From: Larus michahellis
Taxonomy: Eukaryota > Chordata > Aves > Charadriiformes > Laridae
Length of the DNA stretch: 64,000 nucleotides
NCBI RefSeq assembly: GCF_964199755.1
Contig: NC_133914.1
Span: forward strand, 4,641,368 to 4,705,367
Direction of reading: 5' to 3'
Part shown: piece after piece, positions 38,807 through 50,097 of the stretch
Position numbering within the stretch: the stretch's first letter is position 1
Layout of the letters: each line of letters begins with the position of its first letter
The notes under the pieces: generated by a model
What the model saw: the letters and a program-made list of their open reading frames with translations, nothing else
Databases searched by the model: none
Told to the model about the DNA's origin: nothing
Program-made: the position numbers and the translations under genes

Positions 38807-39219
38807 GTGCGGGGGGGTGGGGGGTGGAAATAGCTTCCAAGGGCCTGGCCCTTCCTCTGGGAAAAGCAGGGGTGGTCTGGTCGTCCAGCTGGGTTCCGCG
38901 CCGCCCCCGCTGCCGGCGCAGGAGGCTGATCCGATGGCGGGGACGTGGCACGGGCTGCCTGCGGCGGGACGGCCCTGGGGACCACCGCCATCACCGCCCC
39001 GCGCCCCCTCCCCGGCTGTCCCGCAGCGGGGGCCAAGGACAGCATGGGGTGACGCCAGCCATGGGGTGCGTGTGTGTGGGGAGGGGGGCTTCGACAGGGC
39101 TAAAGGGGCTGTTTGCCCGGGGGGCTGGCGGCGGGAAGGGCCGGTGGGGCAGCAGGGGTGCCGGCGGTGGGGCAGGGGGTGCCGGTGACCCCCAATCACG
39201 AAATGCTCGCCACCCCGGG

Positions 39220-39375
39220 CTGCCAGATGCACTGGATTGCAGGTCTGACGTGGGAAATCGCCTCCCTTCCTCGTTAGCTTGTGATTAGCATGTCAAGTGG
39301 TTGAAGTTGGTGGGTATAAAGGATGCGAGCTAAGAATAATGGCTTCAATTTTCTTCACGGCACAGCCATTAATTT
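39220..39375. promoter_or_regulatory. Candidate non-coding element with homeodomain-like words
   Basis: A low-GC island in very GC-rich surroundings containing TTAGCTTGTGATTAGCATG, TCAAGTGGTTGAA and GCCATTAATTTGAAGG. The TAAT/ATTA cores and NKX2-like CAAGTGG are common in developmental enhancers. There are no splice signals or coding frame. Confidence 0.3.
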
Positions 39376-40009
39376 GAAGGAGAAGGGGGTGTCCAAACCT
39401 CCTGGGCAGCTCCAGGCGGCTCCGGTCCCGCGGGGTGAAAGCAGGGTCCCCGCCGCTGTCCCCCCGCCCCTCCCCGGGGTCAGACCCCAGGGCTGGGGTG
39501 GGCGACGTGGTCCTGGCCCCGGCTCCGGGTGCCGGGGGGCAGCGGCTGAGCCGGGTGCCGGGTGCTTGGACCGGCGTGAGCTTGGCACAGGGATGGGCAT
39601 CCCGGGTGTTTCCCGGTGCCGGGGCTGGGCGCGCAACACGTGTGAATCCACGAAAACCGTCCTCACCCCTCGCCTCCCCGGGAACGGGGGGGGGCATTTC
39701 CCCAGCCTTTTTCCGCCCTCCCGGGATCCATCCCCATGCGATGGGCAGGGGGAGGAGGGCAAATTCCTGCCTTGTTTCCAAGGGGATGGAAAAAGTCGAA
39801 ATGGCGGCAAAGCTGCCTTCCCTCCCCACCCCGGCACATGCCGGATCCCCACCGTGGCACAACGAGCCATGTTCCCCACGGCACACGCGGGCAAAGCTCC
39901 GGCTCGCCGTTGGTACCCCTCTACTGGTACCCAGGACACGGAGCATCCCTTGTTCCCATCGTCCTGCAGCGTCACTGGGCCCCAAGCACCAGCACCGGCA
40001 TCGTTAGCA

Positions 40010-40470
40010 TGATGAGAGGCCAGAAACCTCCTTCCCAGCAGAGCCGCTTAATTAAAATAATCATTTCCATCCCGGGGAGGTGGCGTGACAGGTACAGCCA
40101 GGCGCCCGGGGACCCACCTTTCCTTTCCCACTTCATCCCACATCACCCTGGGGCACCGCGTGGCAGCGCGGCTGTGCCGGCATCCCCCCGCGTGTCCCTG
40201 CGAGCGTCATCCAGAAACCTTCGATAAACCCATATTGCGCAAATAATAAGTAGGAAAATGACCATTTCCTCACCAAATTTTGAAGTCTTTTCTCCTTTCA
40301 ACCCCCACCCCCCCCACCCCACCCCACCCCGACGCTGGCAAAAGCCGGGCGAGAGCCGGGCACGGCAGCGACGCTGGGCTGCGCTGATAAACCCCCCAGC
40401 AATCAGCCCAATCACGAGGCTTTTCAGCCTCAGAAACGGCACACGCTGCTTGATAGATTTAATTGAGTCT
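40010..40470. promoter_or_regulatory. Candidate non-coding element cluster
   Basis: Several AT-richer blocks: GCTTAATTAAAATAATCATT (about 40045-40064), ATTGCGCAAATAATAAGTAG (40233-40252) and TTGATAGATTTAATTGAGTC (40451-40470). They are separated by simple sequence. They look like parts of one or more conserved elements; not testable here. Confidence 0.3.
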
Positions 40471-40562
40471 TTAAAAAAAAAAAAAAAAAAAAAAAAGAAA
40501 GAAAAAAAAAGAAAAAAGAAAAGAAAAGGAGGAAAAAAAAAAAAAAAAAGAAAATAAATAAA
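40471..40562. repeat. A-rich (AAAG/AAAAG) simple repeat
   Basis: About 90 bp of almost pure purine on the plus strand, A with occasional G. Confidence 0.92.
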
Positions 40563-42560
40563 ATCAAGCTGTGCTCCGAGCAGCCAGCCGTGCCCGGCGA
40601 GGCCGTGGCCGTGCCAGGAGATGCTTCCCAGAGGGATTTACCTCCCCGGGGCCGGGGGGGGGGTGTCTCTCCCAGCTCGCCCCAGTGCCACCAGCGGGCT
40701 TGCGTTCGTTTGCACCCGCTTTGCCGGGGGGGGGGGAGTTTCATCAGGCCACGGCGGGTTTCGTCCTCCTTCGCCGCTGCTTTTGGTGACCTGAAAGGAA
40801 AGAGGGCCGGGGGGGGGGGGGTGTGTGTGGTGTGGAAATCAGGGGAAAAGAGCGAATTCGATGCTGGTGGGAAGCATGGCGATGGAGCCAAGGTGGGAAC
40901 AGTCCCCAAAAGACACCCCCCTCCAGGAACGGCGGTGGGGCAGATGGCCGGAGGGGGGGGGTCCGGCATCCGCAGGATGGGTGCAGGATGCAGGCAGAGC
41001 CGTGGCGTGGGCAGGGATGACCCCGTTCCCCTCCCCTCCTCCCGTGCCTCAGTTTCCCCATTGAGCAACGTCACCCTCGGGGGTGTTTGGTGACAGCATA
41101 GCAATGGGGTGCCCCCCCCACCCCCGCCTTTCTCCCTGGCCACAGCACCCTGCCTACACCCTGCGCGAGGACCGCGGGAAGGGGTGCTCCAGCCTCCATC
41201 CCCTCCCCACCAGCAGCCTCCCAGTGCTGCAGCCACCCTGGGGGGGTGGGGGGAGCACCCAGGGGTGGGGGGAGGCAACCACCAGCTGTGCCAGCACCCT
41301 CAAGGTCATCCTGGCATGGCCCAACCTGGATGAGGCCACCGGGAGCCCAGCGGGAACCAGCCCACGGGAAGCAGATGGGGGTCCCTGGCTGAAGCTCCAG
41401 TGTGGGGCACTCGGGGTGCAAGTGACCCCCCCCCAAAAAAAAAAACCTACCCAGCACCAGGGTGCTCACAGTGAGCGTGGCACCCATGGGACCCCGGGGC
41501 GGGGAGGCAGCGTCTTCTGCAGGGTCCCCCCTGCGCCAACAGAGCCCCCCAGCCCTCACCGTCACCTCCCCCAGCTCACCCACCTTGGGGGGGGGTACAA
41601 AGGAGCAATGTGTGTCCCCCCCCCCCAAGTTTGTCCCCTGCGGAGTTGTGGTTGCGTTGTGGGACCCGTCTCGTCCCCAGCGGGGACACCCCATGCACAC
41701 ACGCGGCCGCCCAACACCCCCAAGCGCTGGGGAGGGTCCGTGACCCACCAGCACACAGAGCACCCCCCATGCCCCCCCCCCCGAGCCCCCCCATTGCAAC
41801 GCTCAGGGGCACTTGCAGGGCCCTGGGGTGGGGGGGGGTGGAAATACAGCCCCCTCCAAACACCCAACCACATTCACCTGGGGCACAGGGACCGGCACCC
41901 GCCCCGTCTCCCTCCCGGCACCCCCGGGGTGCGGGGTGGGGGAGTGGGGGGGGTCCCATGAGCCCGGCTGGGTGCTCTGGGTGCCCCTCGCACCCTGTAA
42001 CGCTGCAGGGGGGGGGTGTGTGGGGGGGTTGAACCCTGCGTTGAACCCTTGGTGCCACCCAGCTGCATGTCCCGGGGGGGGCAGGGGGGCTTTACTGGTC
42101 CCCCAGCCCAGCAAGGAGGGGGTCCCCCAGCATCCCCCCCCCGCCCCGGGCTCTCCCCGCACAACACCGGCATCTTCCCAGGCTGCGGCGGCGCTGGCAG
42201 CCCCGCTCCCCCCCCGCCCCCCCCCCCTCAACTCCCCCTCCACACCACCCCCCCCGCCCCCCCGGCCATCAGTATGCACCGTGTGTTCTTCTCCATAGCA
42301 ACCTCCTGCCTCCCCCCCAACCTCCTCCCCCCCCCCCCGCCCCCCCGCCGCCCCCCCCCCCCCCCCCCCCCCAGCGCTGCACAAGCTCTTCGCTGCAGCA
42401 GCCCTGACCCCGCCGGGATCGCCAACCTCTCCCACCCACAGGTAGCCGGTCCCCCCCCCTCCCCGTCCCCATCTCCCCCCCCCACGGCTCCCCGCCACCT
42501 CCTCCTCCTCGCCCGGAGGATGCTGCAAGCCTTCGCCTTCCCAGTCCTGTAAAAGTTGGG
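40563..42560. other. Intergenic, extreme GC, long C tracts
   Basis: No gene seen. It contains many runs of 7-14 G or C, the most extreme at 42327-42372, where 46 bases are all C except four G. Open frames of 160-290 codons are explained by the lack of A/T and hence of stop codons. Confidence 0.6.
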
Positions 42561-42665
42561 GGGGGGGATTTTTTGATTTTTTTTTTTTTGATTATTTTTT
42601 TTAATAGTATTTTGATTGGGTTTTTTTTTTTTTAATTATTTTTTTTTTCTCCCTTTTGCTTCTTT
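42561..42665. repeat. T-rich low-complexity tract
   Basis: Runs of T broken by GATT, AATT and AATAG. Confidence 0.85.
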
Positions 42666-42785
42666 ATGGCGTTGCCGCTTTCCCCCATCCATCGCCACAA
42701 AGCTGTCTTGCGGCCCTGTGTCTGTCTGCGTGTGTGTGTCCCCCCCGCCCCCGCCGCCCCGGCTGCGACACGGGGACCCCCCATA

Positions 42786-43822
42786 GGTGCCAGGGAGGGG
42801 GTGGGCACCCATTCTGCCTGGTGGCAGAACCCCCCCCCAGCAATAACTCCTGCACCCACAGCCCTGAGCAGGAGGTGACTGGGGAGGGCAGGGGGTCCCC
42901 AACACGCTCCAGGCGCCACTGGCCACTCTGGCAATGTCCCCCGGGACCCCCCTGGGTGCTGGGGGGGGTGAGCACCCATCCAGCCTAGCAGAGGAACCCC
43001 CCCCCCCCAGCAATAACTCCTGCGCTCACAGCCCTGAGCAGGAGGTGACTGGGAGGGCAGCGAGTCCCCAGTGTGCTCCAGGTGCCGCCGGCCACGCTGG
43101 CAATGTCCCATGGGACCCCTATGGGTGCCAGGGGGGTGGGCAGGGGGGTGGGCACCCATCCTGCCTGGTGGTGGAAACCCCCCCAGCCATAATTCCTGCA
43201 CCCGCAGCCCTGAGCAGGAGGTGAACGGAGACGGCGGATTCCCTGGCGTGCTCCAGGTGCCACCGGCCACCCTGGTAATGTCCCCCAGGACCCCCATGGG
43301 TGCCGGGGGGGGGGTGGGCACCCACCCTGCCTAGCAGAGGAAACCCCCCCAGCAATAATTCCTGCACCCACAGCCCTGAGCAGGAGGTGAATGGGGACGG
43401 CGGAGTCCCCGGCGTGCTCCAGGTGCCACCTGCCACCCTGGCAATGTCCCCCAGGACCCCCATGGGTGCTGGGGGGGTGGGCACTCGGGGGGGTAGCACC
43501 CATCCCACCTGGTAAAAGAAAGACACCCCCCCCCCCAGCAATACCTCCTGCACCCACAGCCCTGAGCAGGGTGACCGGGGAGGGCAGCGAGTCCCCAACA
43601 TGCTCCAGGTGCCACCGGCCACCCCGGCAATGTCCCTGGTGATGCCCATGGGTGCCGGGGGGGGGGTGGTGCCCACCCCCCCTGCCCGTCGGAAGAAACC
43701 CCCCCCCCCCAGGCACAACTCCTGCACCCACAGCCCCAAGCAGGGGGACCGGGGAGGGCGGCGAATCCCTGGTGCGCTCCAGGTGCTACCCAGGCCATGT
43801 CCCCCAGGAGCCGCGTTGGCAC
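42786..43822. repeat. Tandem repeat, six copies of about 172 bp
   Basis: The landmark CCCTGAGCAGGAGGTGA, or its diverged form, recurs near 42861, 43033, 43209, 43375, 43560 and 43734 (spacing 166-185). Each copy also holds GCTCCAGGTGCCAC, GGCAATGTCCCCC and a G8-10 run followed by GTGGGCACCCA. The last two copies are the most diverged. Length differences come mainly from G and C runs. Confidence 0.9.
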
Positions 43823-45026
43823 CCCATCCTGGGGGGGGGCGGGGGGGGGGGGAGCAGCAGCGGGACCCCCCCCCGTGCCACGCCGCACCCCGAAATGCAC
43901 CAAAATTCACCTTTCTGGCCGCAATTCCCACCTTAGGCCGGATCCTGGCATCCCCCCCAAATCCAAGGGCCGGGTGGGGGGGACGGGGACGTGTGTCGGC
44001 CTCCCTCCAGTGTCGTGTCCCGTGTCCCCCCCCCGCCCCCCCTCGGCACAGCCAAAGAGAAGCAAGAAAGCAGCGGCCATGGCTCAATATATAGGGTTTT
44101 GGTTTTGGTTTTTTTTTTTTTTTTTTTAATATAAAAAAAGTGCCTATTAAAAATTCCTTCCTAAATAACACAAAAAGACCCGTCGAGGGGAAGAGCGGGG
44201 GGCCGGGGGGGGGCTCGCCTTGACGGGGGGAGGGGGGGGGGGGGCCGCTCAAGCACTGCGCAGGTCAGCTGGGGACGGGCAGCACGGGATGGCGATGGGG
44301 GGCAAACGGGGGGGGGGGGGGGGCTATTTTATCCAGGTGGGGGTGTTTTTCCCACCACCCCCCCCCTTTTCTTCCCCCCCCCCCCCCCCCATTTCAGGGT
44401 GGGTTTTGCATTTTTTTTTTTTCTCTTTTTTTTTGGGGGGGTTGTCGTTGTTGGTTTTTTTTGCACAATCCAAGCTGTACAGAAGTTGCCAAACCCCGGG
44501 GGAGGGGGGAAAACACACGAGCAGGAAGGGGGGGGGGGAAGGAGAGCCCCCCCCCCCCCTACTTCGCCACTCCATCCCCCCCCCCCGCCCCCGGCACCCA
44601 CATGTGCACCCACCCCCTGAGCTTATCGCCGCCGCCGCCTTGGGGGCCACAGGAAAACCGGTGGCCCCCCCCTCCCCAACCTTTGCCCCAGACCATGCCC
44701 GGCCCCCCCCCCGCCCCGAGAGGGTGTGTGATTGATTTCTCTTTCTTTCTTTTTTTTTTTTTTTAATTTTTTTTGTCGTTTTTTTTTTTTTTCTTTTTTA
44801 AACTCTTTTTTTTCTTTTTGCTGTTGTTGTTGTGGGGTTTTTTGGGGTTTTTTTTTGTTTGTTTTTTTTTTGTTTTTTTAATACAAATTTGGATCTTTGG
44901 GTGTGTACTGCCAAAACCAAAAACGAACCGGAAAAAAAAAAACAAAAACCCGAGCGGGAAAAAACCAAACCAAACCAAACCAAACCCCCCAAATCCCCCC
45001 TCAAACCCGCCTCGTTCTTCTTCTCG

Positions 45027-45080
45027 ATAATAATAATAATAATTAATAATAATAATAATAATTAATAATAAAAAATAAAA
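45027..45080. repeat. (AAT)n microsatellite
   Basis: About 16 AAT units with AATT interruptions, in the proposed AHDC1 3'UTR. Confidence 0.9.
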
Positions 45081-45229
45081 CTCAAATCGGCGGCGGCGTT
45101 TTAAAAAAAGGCAACGGAAACCCACGGAGCCCATGCAAGTTGCACACCACAAAACCACAGCAGATGTACAGAATGCAATATACAAGACACGATTTATAAT
45201 AAAACATTATATACAATAAATAGGGTTAT

Positions 45230-45580
45230 TGTTCCTTTTTTTTTTTTTTTTACTTTTTTTTTTCCCCCCGTCGCTCGACCTGTAAATAAATTTTTTTTTT
45301 TTATTCTTTTTTTTATTTATTTTTTTTTTTTCTCAGTGCATACTGGTGGGTTTTTGCTCTTCTCTCCTGCGTATTCGCCTCTCCGGCACTTTTGCGATTC
45401 TCCCTCCGGTGCGCGGCTCTCTCTCTCTCTCTCTCCCTCTTTTAATTTTTCTTTTTTTCCGTGAATTTTCAGCTTTTTAAATTTTTTTTTTTTTTGTCCT
45501 TAAACATTATTTTTTTTCCCCCCCTCCTTTTCTTTTTTTTTTTTTTTTTTTTTTTTTCTTTTCCTTCTTTTCTTCAAAAG
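45230..45580. repeat. T-rich low-complexity block
   Basis: Several runs of 10-25 T with ATT, CTTT and a (CT)n stretch near 45417-45436. On the sense strand of AHDC1 these are A-rich. Confidence 0.85.
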
Positions 45581-46110
45581 TTATTTACAATTGCTGGTTT
45601 TGTGCAGAAAATGAAAAATTCGGCAAATAAAAAAAAAAAACAACCAAAAAAACCTCAAATCAAAGAAAATAAAATAAAATTTCAAAGAGAGTCTCCCCCC
45701 CCACCCAGTCCCCCCCCCCCGCCACCGCCTCTGCTTCTGGTCGGGAGGAGAGAGAACGCGGCGCCGGCGCCACGGCCGAAGTGGGGGGCCGGCAGGCGAA
45801 GCTGGGGGGGCGACGGGGGTCGGGGTACCCCGCCGGCGGTGACCCCCTCCTCTCCTCTCTGCGCCGGTGGCCGGGACGGGTGGGGGGCGCGGGGCCGAGG
45901 GTGCTGTGGCTGGCGGGCAGGCTGGTGGAGGTCGGGGTGTCGGGGGGGGGGTGGGAGAGGTGAGAAAAGGGTGAGTGGCCCACCGCCGCGGCCCCCCCGG
46001 GCCTGGCTGGGGGGGCCGGGGGTGAGGTTGGGGGTCCCGGGGCACCCGCTCGGTGGAAAATGGGTGGTGGGAGCCCCCCGCGGTGGAGGGATGGAGACCC
46101 ACAGGCGGGG

Positions 46111-46800
46111 GTCCTGCTCACCCCCCATCCGGCACCCATGTACCCAGGGGTCTGGGGTCCTGCTCACCCCCCCACATGGCACCCACCAACCCGGGGGTCT
46201 GGGGTCCTGCTCACCCCCCATATACCCATGGGTCTGGGGTCCTTATCACCCCCCAAGTGGCACCCAAATACCCAGGGGTCTGGGGTCCTCCTCACCCCCC
46301 ACATGGCACCCACATTCCCAGGGGTCTGGGGTCCTGCTCACCCCACAGCCAGCACCCACACACCCAGGGGTCTGGGGTCCTGCTCACCCCACGTATATCC
46401 AGGGGTCTGGGGTCCTCCTCACCCCCCACATGGCACCCACCTACCTGGGGGTCTGGGGTCCTGATCACCCCCATCTAGCACCCATATATCCAGGGGTTTG
46501 GGGTCCTGATCACCCCCCATCTGTCACCCACCTACCCAGGGGTCTGGGGTCCTGCTCACCCCCCATATACCCATGGGTCTGGGGTCCTTATCACCCCCCA
46601 AGTGGCACCCAAATACCCAGGGGTCTGGCATCCTCCTCACCCCCCACATGGCACCCACGTTCCCAGGGGTCTGGGGTCCTGCTCACCCCCCACATGGCAC
46701 CCACCTACCCGTGGGTCTGGTACCCACATACCCAGGGGCCTGGGGTCCTGCCCACCCCCCACATGTCACCCACATACCCAGAACTCTGGGGCACCCACCT
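46111..46800. repeat. Minisatellite, 45-47 bp unit, about 15 copies
   Basis: Unit: ACCCAGGGGTCTGGGGTCCT, then GCTCACCCCCCACATGGC and ACCCACAT. The GTCTGGGGTCCT core recurs every 45-47 bp, with several shortened copies of about 36 bp. It lies inside the proposed AHDC1 3'UTR and gives a spurious open frame of about 500 codons on the plus strand. Confidence 0.92.
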
Positions 46801-47706
46801 CCCACCCCCCCCCGCCCGCCCCGAGCTGTGGCACACCCAGCGTTCAGCACCCAGCACCCCACCACCCCGGGGTCTGTCACGCAGCGCACCCTGGGCTCCG
46901 GCACCCCACCACCCCAGCCTCTGCCCCCCCAGACCCTGGGGCAGATGGGGCCCCCCAGCCTGATGCTCGTAGGGGCTGGGGGCACCCGGTGGGCGAACCT
47001 CACTGGGTGCCATTTGGGTTAGAAACCCCACCGGAGGGCACAGCTCACCCCCGCTGCCCCCCGGCGTTCCCCCCACCCCACACCGCCCCTCCCAGGGGGA
47101 CGAGCATCGGGTGGGGACTTGGGTGGCACTTACCGGGTGACGGGTGGCATCTCTGAGCCCCGCTGGCGAAGCCGCCAGAGCCTGCTGGGGGTCAGCTCTC
47201 CCAAACACCCCTCGGCGTCCATCCGGCAAGAAAAAACACCCCCGGCAAGCGAGCGGACGGGAGGGAAAAGAAAAAAAAAAAAAATACCCCAACCAGACCC
47301 CCCCCCACCCCCCCCAAACCCCAGGGTGGGGGTGGGGGTTGGTGGCCAAGGGGGCTGCCTTGGCCCCCCGGCCAGGCTACGGGCAGGGGGCACCCAGCCG
47401 CTGACCCCCAGGCCCCGCGTCGCCTCCTGCCCCCCTGCCAGCGCCCCTGCCCTGCGCTGGGGGGATTTTGGGGGGGTGGGGTGGTGGGGGGGGTGTGTGT
47501 GTGGGCGGGGGGTGTCGGTGCCGTCCATCTGTCCATCCATGCGTCCATCCGTCCGATTGTCCTGCTGCGGGGCGGGAGGCGGGGGGGCGGCAGTCCGGAA
47601 AGCAGAGCCAAGGCAGGCGGAGCGGGTTTGAGCGCGGAGGTGTTGGGAGGGGGGGGAAAAAAACGGGTGGGTTTTTTTTTTTTTTTTCTCTCTTCGTCCG
47701 TTATTA

Positions 47707-47764
47707 TATTTTTTTTTCCTTTTGTTTTTTAACTTTTTTTTTCCTTTTTTTTTCCTTTTTTTTT

Positions 47765-47797
<33 letters not shown>
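47707..47797. repeat. T-rich (TTTTTTTTTCC)n tract
   Basis: About 90 bp of T with regular CC interruptions, A/G-rich on the AHDC1 sense strand. Confidence 0.9.
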
Positions 47798-47800
<3 letters not shown>

Positions 47801-47879
47801 AACAAACAAACGGTTCCAATCCCAGTTAAATACAGAACTTGAAAAGTGTTCCAGAAAAAAAGTGCTGGCTAAATTACCT

Positions 47880-48055
47880 CTGCAAGAGAAACACAACACA
47901 GAGAAAGGGGAAAAAGGGGGGGGGAGGGGGATGGGAAGGGAAACACACGATGAGAAGGGCCCGGGGAGGGGGGCGGGGGGGGGGGGGTGCGCCCCATTTC
48001 CCCACCCCACCCCGGACCCCCCTACCCCTCGCCCCGAGGGCTTTCCCCCACCTAC
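47880..48055 (-). other. AHDC1: AHDC1 last intron (short, in 3'UTR)
   Basis: Donor GTAGGT at 48050-48055 lies 43 nt past the stop codon; the acceptor ends in TTGCAG (47880-47885) after a pyrimidine tract. The intron would be 176 nt. The stop is within 50 nt of this junction, so nonsense-mediated decay would not be expected. Confidence 0.5.
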
Positions 48056-48098
48056 CCTGTAACAAAACCTCGTTGTCCGGTTGGCACGTCAGCAGACA

Positions 48099-50066
48099 CT
48101 ACAATGAGGTGACCGTAAAAGTGTCCTCGGGGTGCTGTTGCTCTACCATGGGGCCCAAAAACCCGCTCTTCTGGGGGGGGGCCATGACGGGGTGCCCTTG
48201 GGGTGCAAAACTGGGGTACCTGTAGTTGTCCTGCAGCTGCAGCATTGAGTCTCTCGGGACGGGGGAGATGTTCAAGTCATTGATCAAGGGACAAGCGTAG
48301 GGTCCTCGGTGGTGCGCCCGGGCCATCTCCAAGGGCTCCTTCTCGCCCTTGGAGGGGTGGGCGCCGCTCGGGCTGCTCAAGTGGGGGTTGAGACACGGGG
48401 GGTCCGTCCTACCCATGAAGTCCACCAGCATACCGGCCCCCCCTTTGCCGTCGTACGAGGGGCTGCGGGTGCTGGCGTTGGGGGAATACCAGTAAGGTGG
48501 GTTTTTGCAACTGGGGGAATCGTAGTGGGGTTGAGGCATGGGGAGATCGCGGCAAGCCAGGTGGGGGGCGTGGGGCAGGGCCCCCCCCTGCATGCTGTGT
48601 TTGAGCGAGTCGCAGGCGGGCAGCTTGCGGAGGTCGCCCGCCCGGAGGTCCTCCTTGAAGGCCAAGGTCGGGGAGCAGTTGGGCGAGAAGGCTTTCTGCA
48701 AGCCGGCCTCGAAGACAGTCTGCTGGCCGGGGGGGGCGGCCAGCTGGTGCGGGAGGGCAGGGAAGTGCTTGCTCTCCAAATCCGGCTGCCCCAAACCGGG
48801 GGAGTCGCTCTGAAAACCTTGGACGAAGGTCCCGTCCGAAGGGGTGGAAGGGTTCATGGAGTAAGGGCCGGCGTAGTCGCAGGGGTCCCGCTCGCCCACC
48901 CCGAAGCCCCGGGACTGGGAGGGCAGGGGGGACATGCTGCTGTCCCCGCTGTAGTAGTCCAAGCCCAGGTCCGTGCTCTCCTGGAAGAGGGGGTTGACCG
49001 CCTGCGACTTGGTGGGGAACTTGGCCTTGCCCGTCCCCCTCTCCTTCTTGGAGGCACAAGCCCCCCTGGAACCCCGGGGCTGCCGGGGTCCCGTGCTCCT
49101 CTTGGAGGGATACACGGAGGAGGAGGAGGAAGAGGAGGAGAAGTTCAGGTGGGAGGTGTCGAACATGTCCACCTTCTTCCGTCGGCCCCGACCGGGTTTG
49201 GAGTTACTCTGGAAGAGGACGCTCTGGTTCCAGTTGTAGCCCGGGGCGGAGGACGCCTCGTTCCAGTCCATCATCAGCTTCTCCAGGCTGGAGAGACTGG
49301 ACTGGCCCTCGCTGGAGGAGGCCTCGCTGTTGGCGCGCCGGTAGCCGGCCGGCTGGTTGAACTGGGTGCTGTCGGAAGAGGATTCGGAGAAGGTCTCCGA
49401 GACCGTCTGCTGCTTGGCTTTCTGCGGGGTGTAGTTGGAGATGTCCAGGATGACGTTGGGCTCGTTGAGGTGGCACTCGAAGCCCGGGTTGTAGAGTTGG
49501 CTGAAGGCCTCCGAGCTCCAGTCCAACCCACCATAGCCTTGCCGGAAAGCCCACGGCGCGGCACCGGGGAACTGCCGGCAATTTTCGGGCGAGGGTTGGA
49601 AAGAAGCCGACCCTTTGGGCACCATGTAGCCGCCGGGCGAGACGGTGCTGGCCCGGCTATCGCAGCGTAAGGGGGTGTGCGCCGCGCTGGAGAATTGTCC
49701 CCCTTGCTCGGCGCTGTTGAAGAAGGCGGCTTTGCCCAGTGGCAAACTGGGGCCGGCCGTCTGCGGCGCGTAGCCGGCGCTGTGGGCGCTGCTGGGGGAG
49801 GACGGGAGGCTGCTGCCGCTGCCGTAGGCGAAGCTGCAGTCCTTGCTGTTGGGACAGTCCTGCGCCGACGGGTATTGCTTCCCCGCCGGGAAGACGCTGG
49901 CGGGCGCCACGCTTTGCCCGGCGCCGTAGCTGCCGTACGGGGAGTAGCCGGGGGTGCCGCTGGCCGCCGGGTGAGCCGTGGGCGACCGCGAGACGGCTGA
50001 AGGTGGTGCCAGTTTAGGGAAGGACTCGGCACCCCGGCATTCCGAGGAGGTTTGGGCCACACTGTA

Positions 50067-50097
<31 letters not shown>

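Larger units (their letters stand above)
44100..47879 (-). other. AHDC1: AHDC1 terminal non-coding exon / 3'UTR (3' end uncertain)
   Basis: A strong acceptor on the minus strand (TTCTCTTGCAG at 47880-47890, then AGGTAATTTAGCCAGC) follows the intron placed after the stop codon. The sequence then runs through T/A-rich UTR-like blocks (for example 45105-45240, 44460-44500, 44880-44920) interrupted by poly(T), (AAT)n and a 45-bp minisatellite. Possible minus-strand poly(A) signals are AATAAA at 45300-45305 and 45312-45321, or ATTAAA at 44125-44130, so the UTR is 2.6 to 3.8 kb if continuous. Human AHDC1 likewise carries 3'UTR beyond the single main coding exon. A donor at 47128-47133 suggests alternative splicing is possible. 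Confidence 0.5.

Noticed and set aside
44763..45080. Lysine/phenylalanine-rich small frames
   Set aside because: Translations of poly(T), poly(A) and AAT repeats.
45461..46963. Open frame of 500 codons on plus
   Set aside because: Antisense to the proposed AHDC1 3'UTR; starts in poly(T) and runs through the 45-bp minisatellite.
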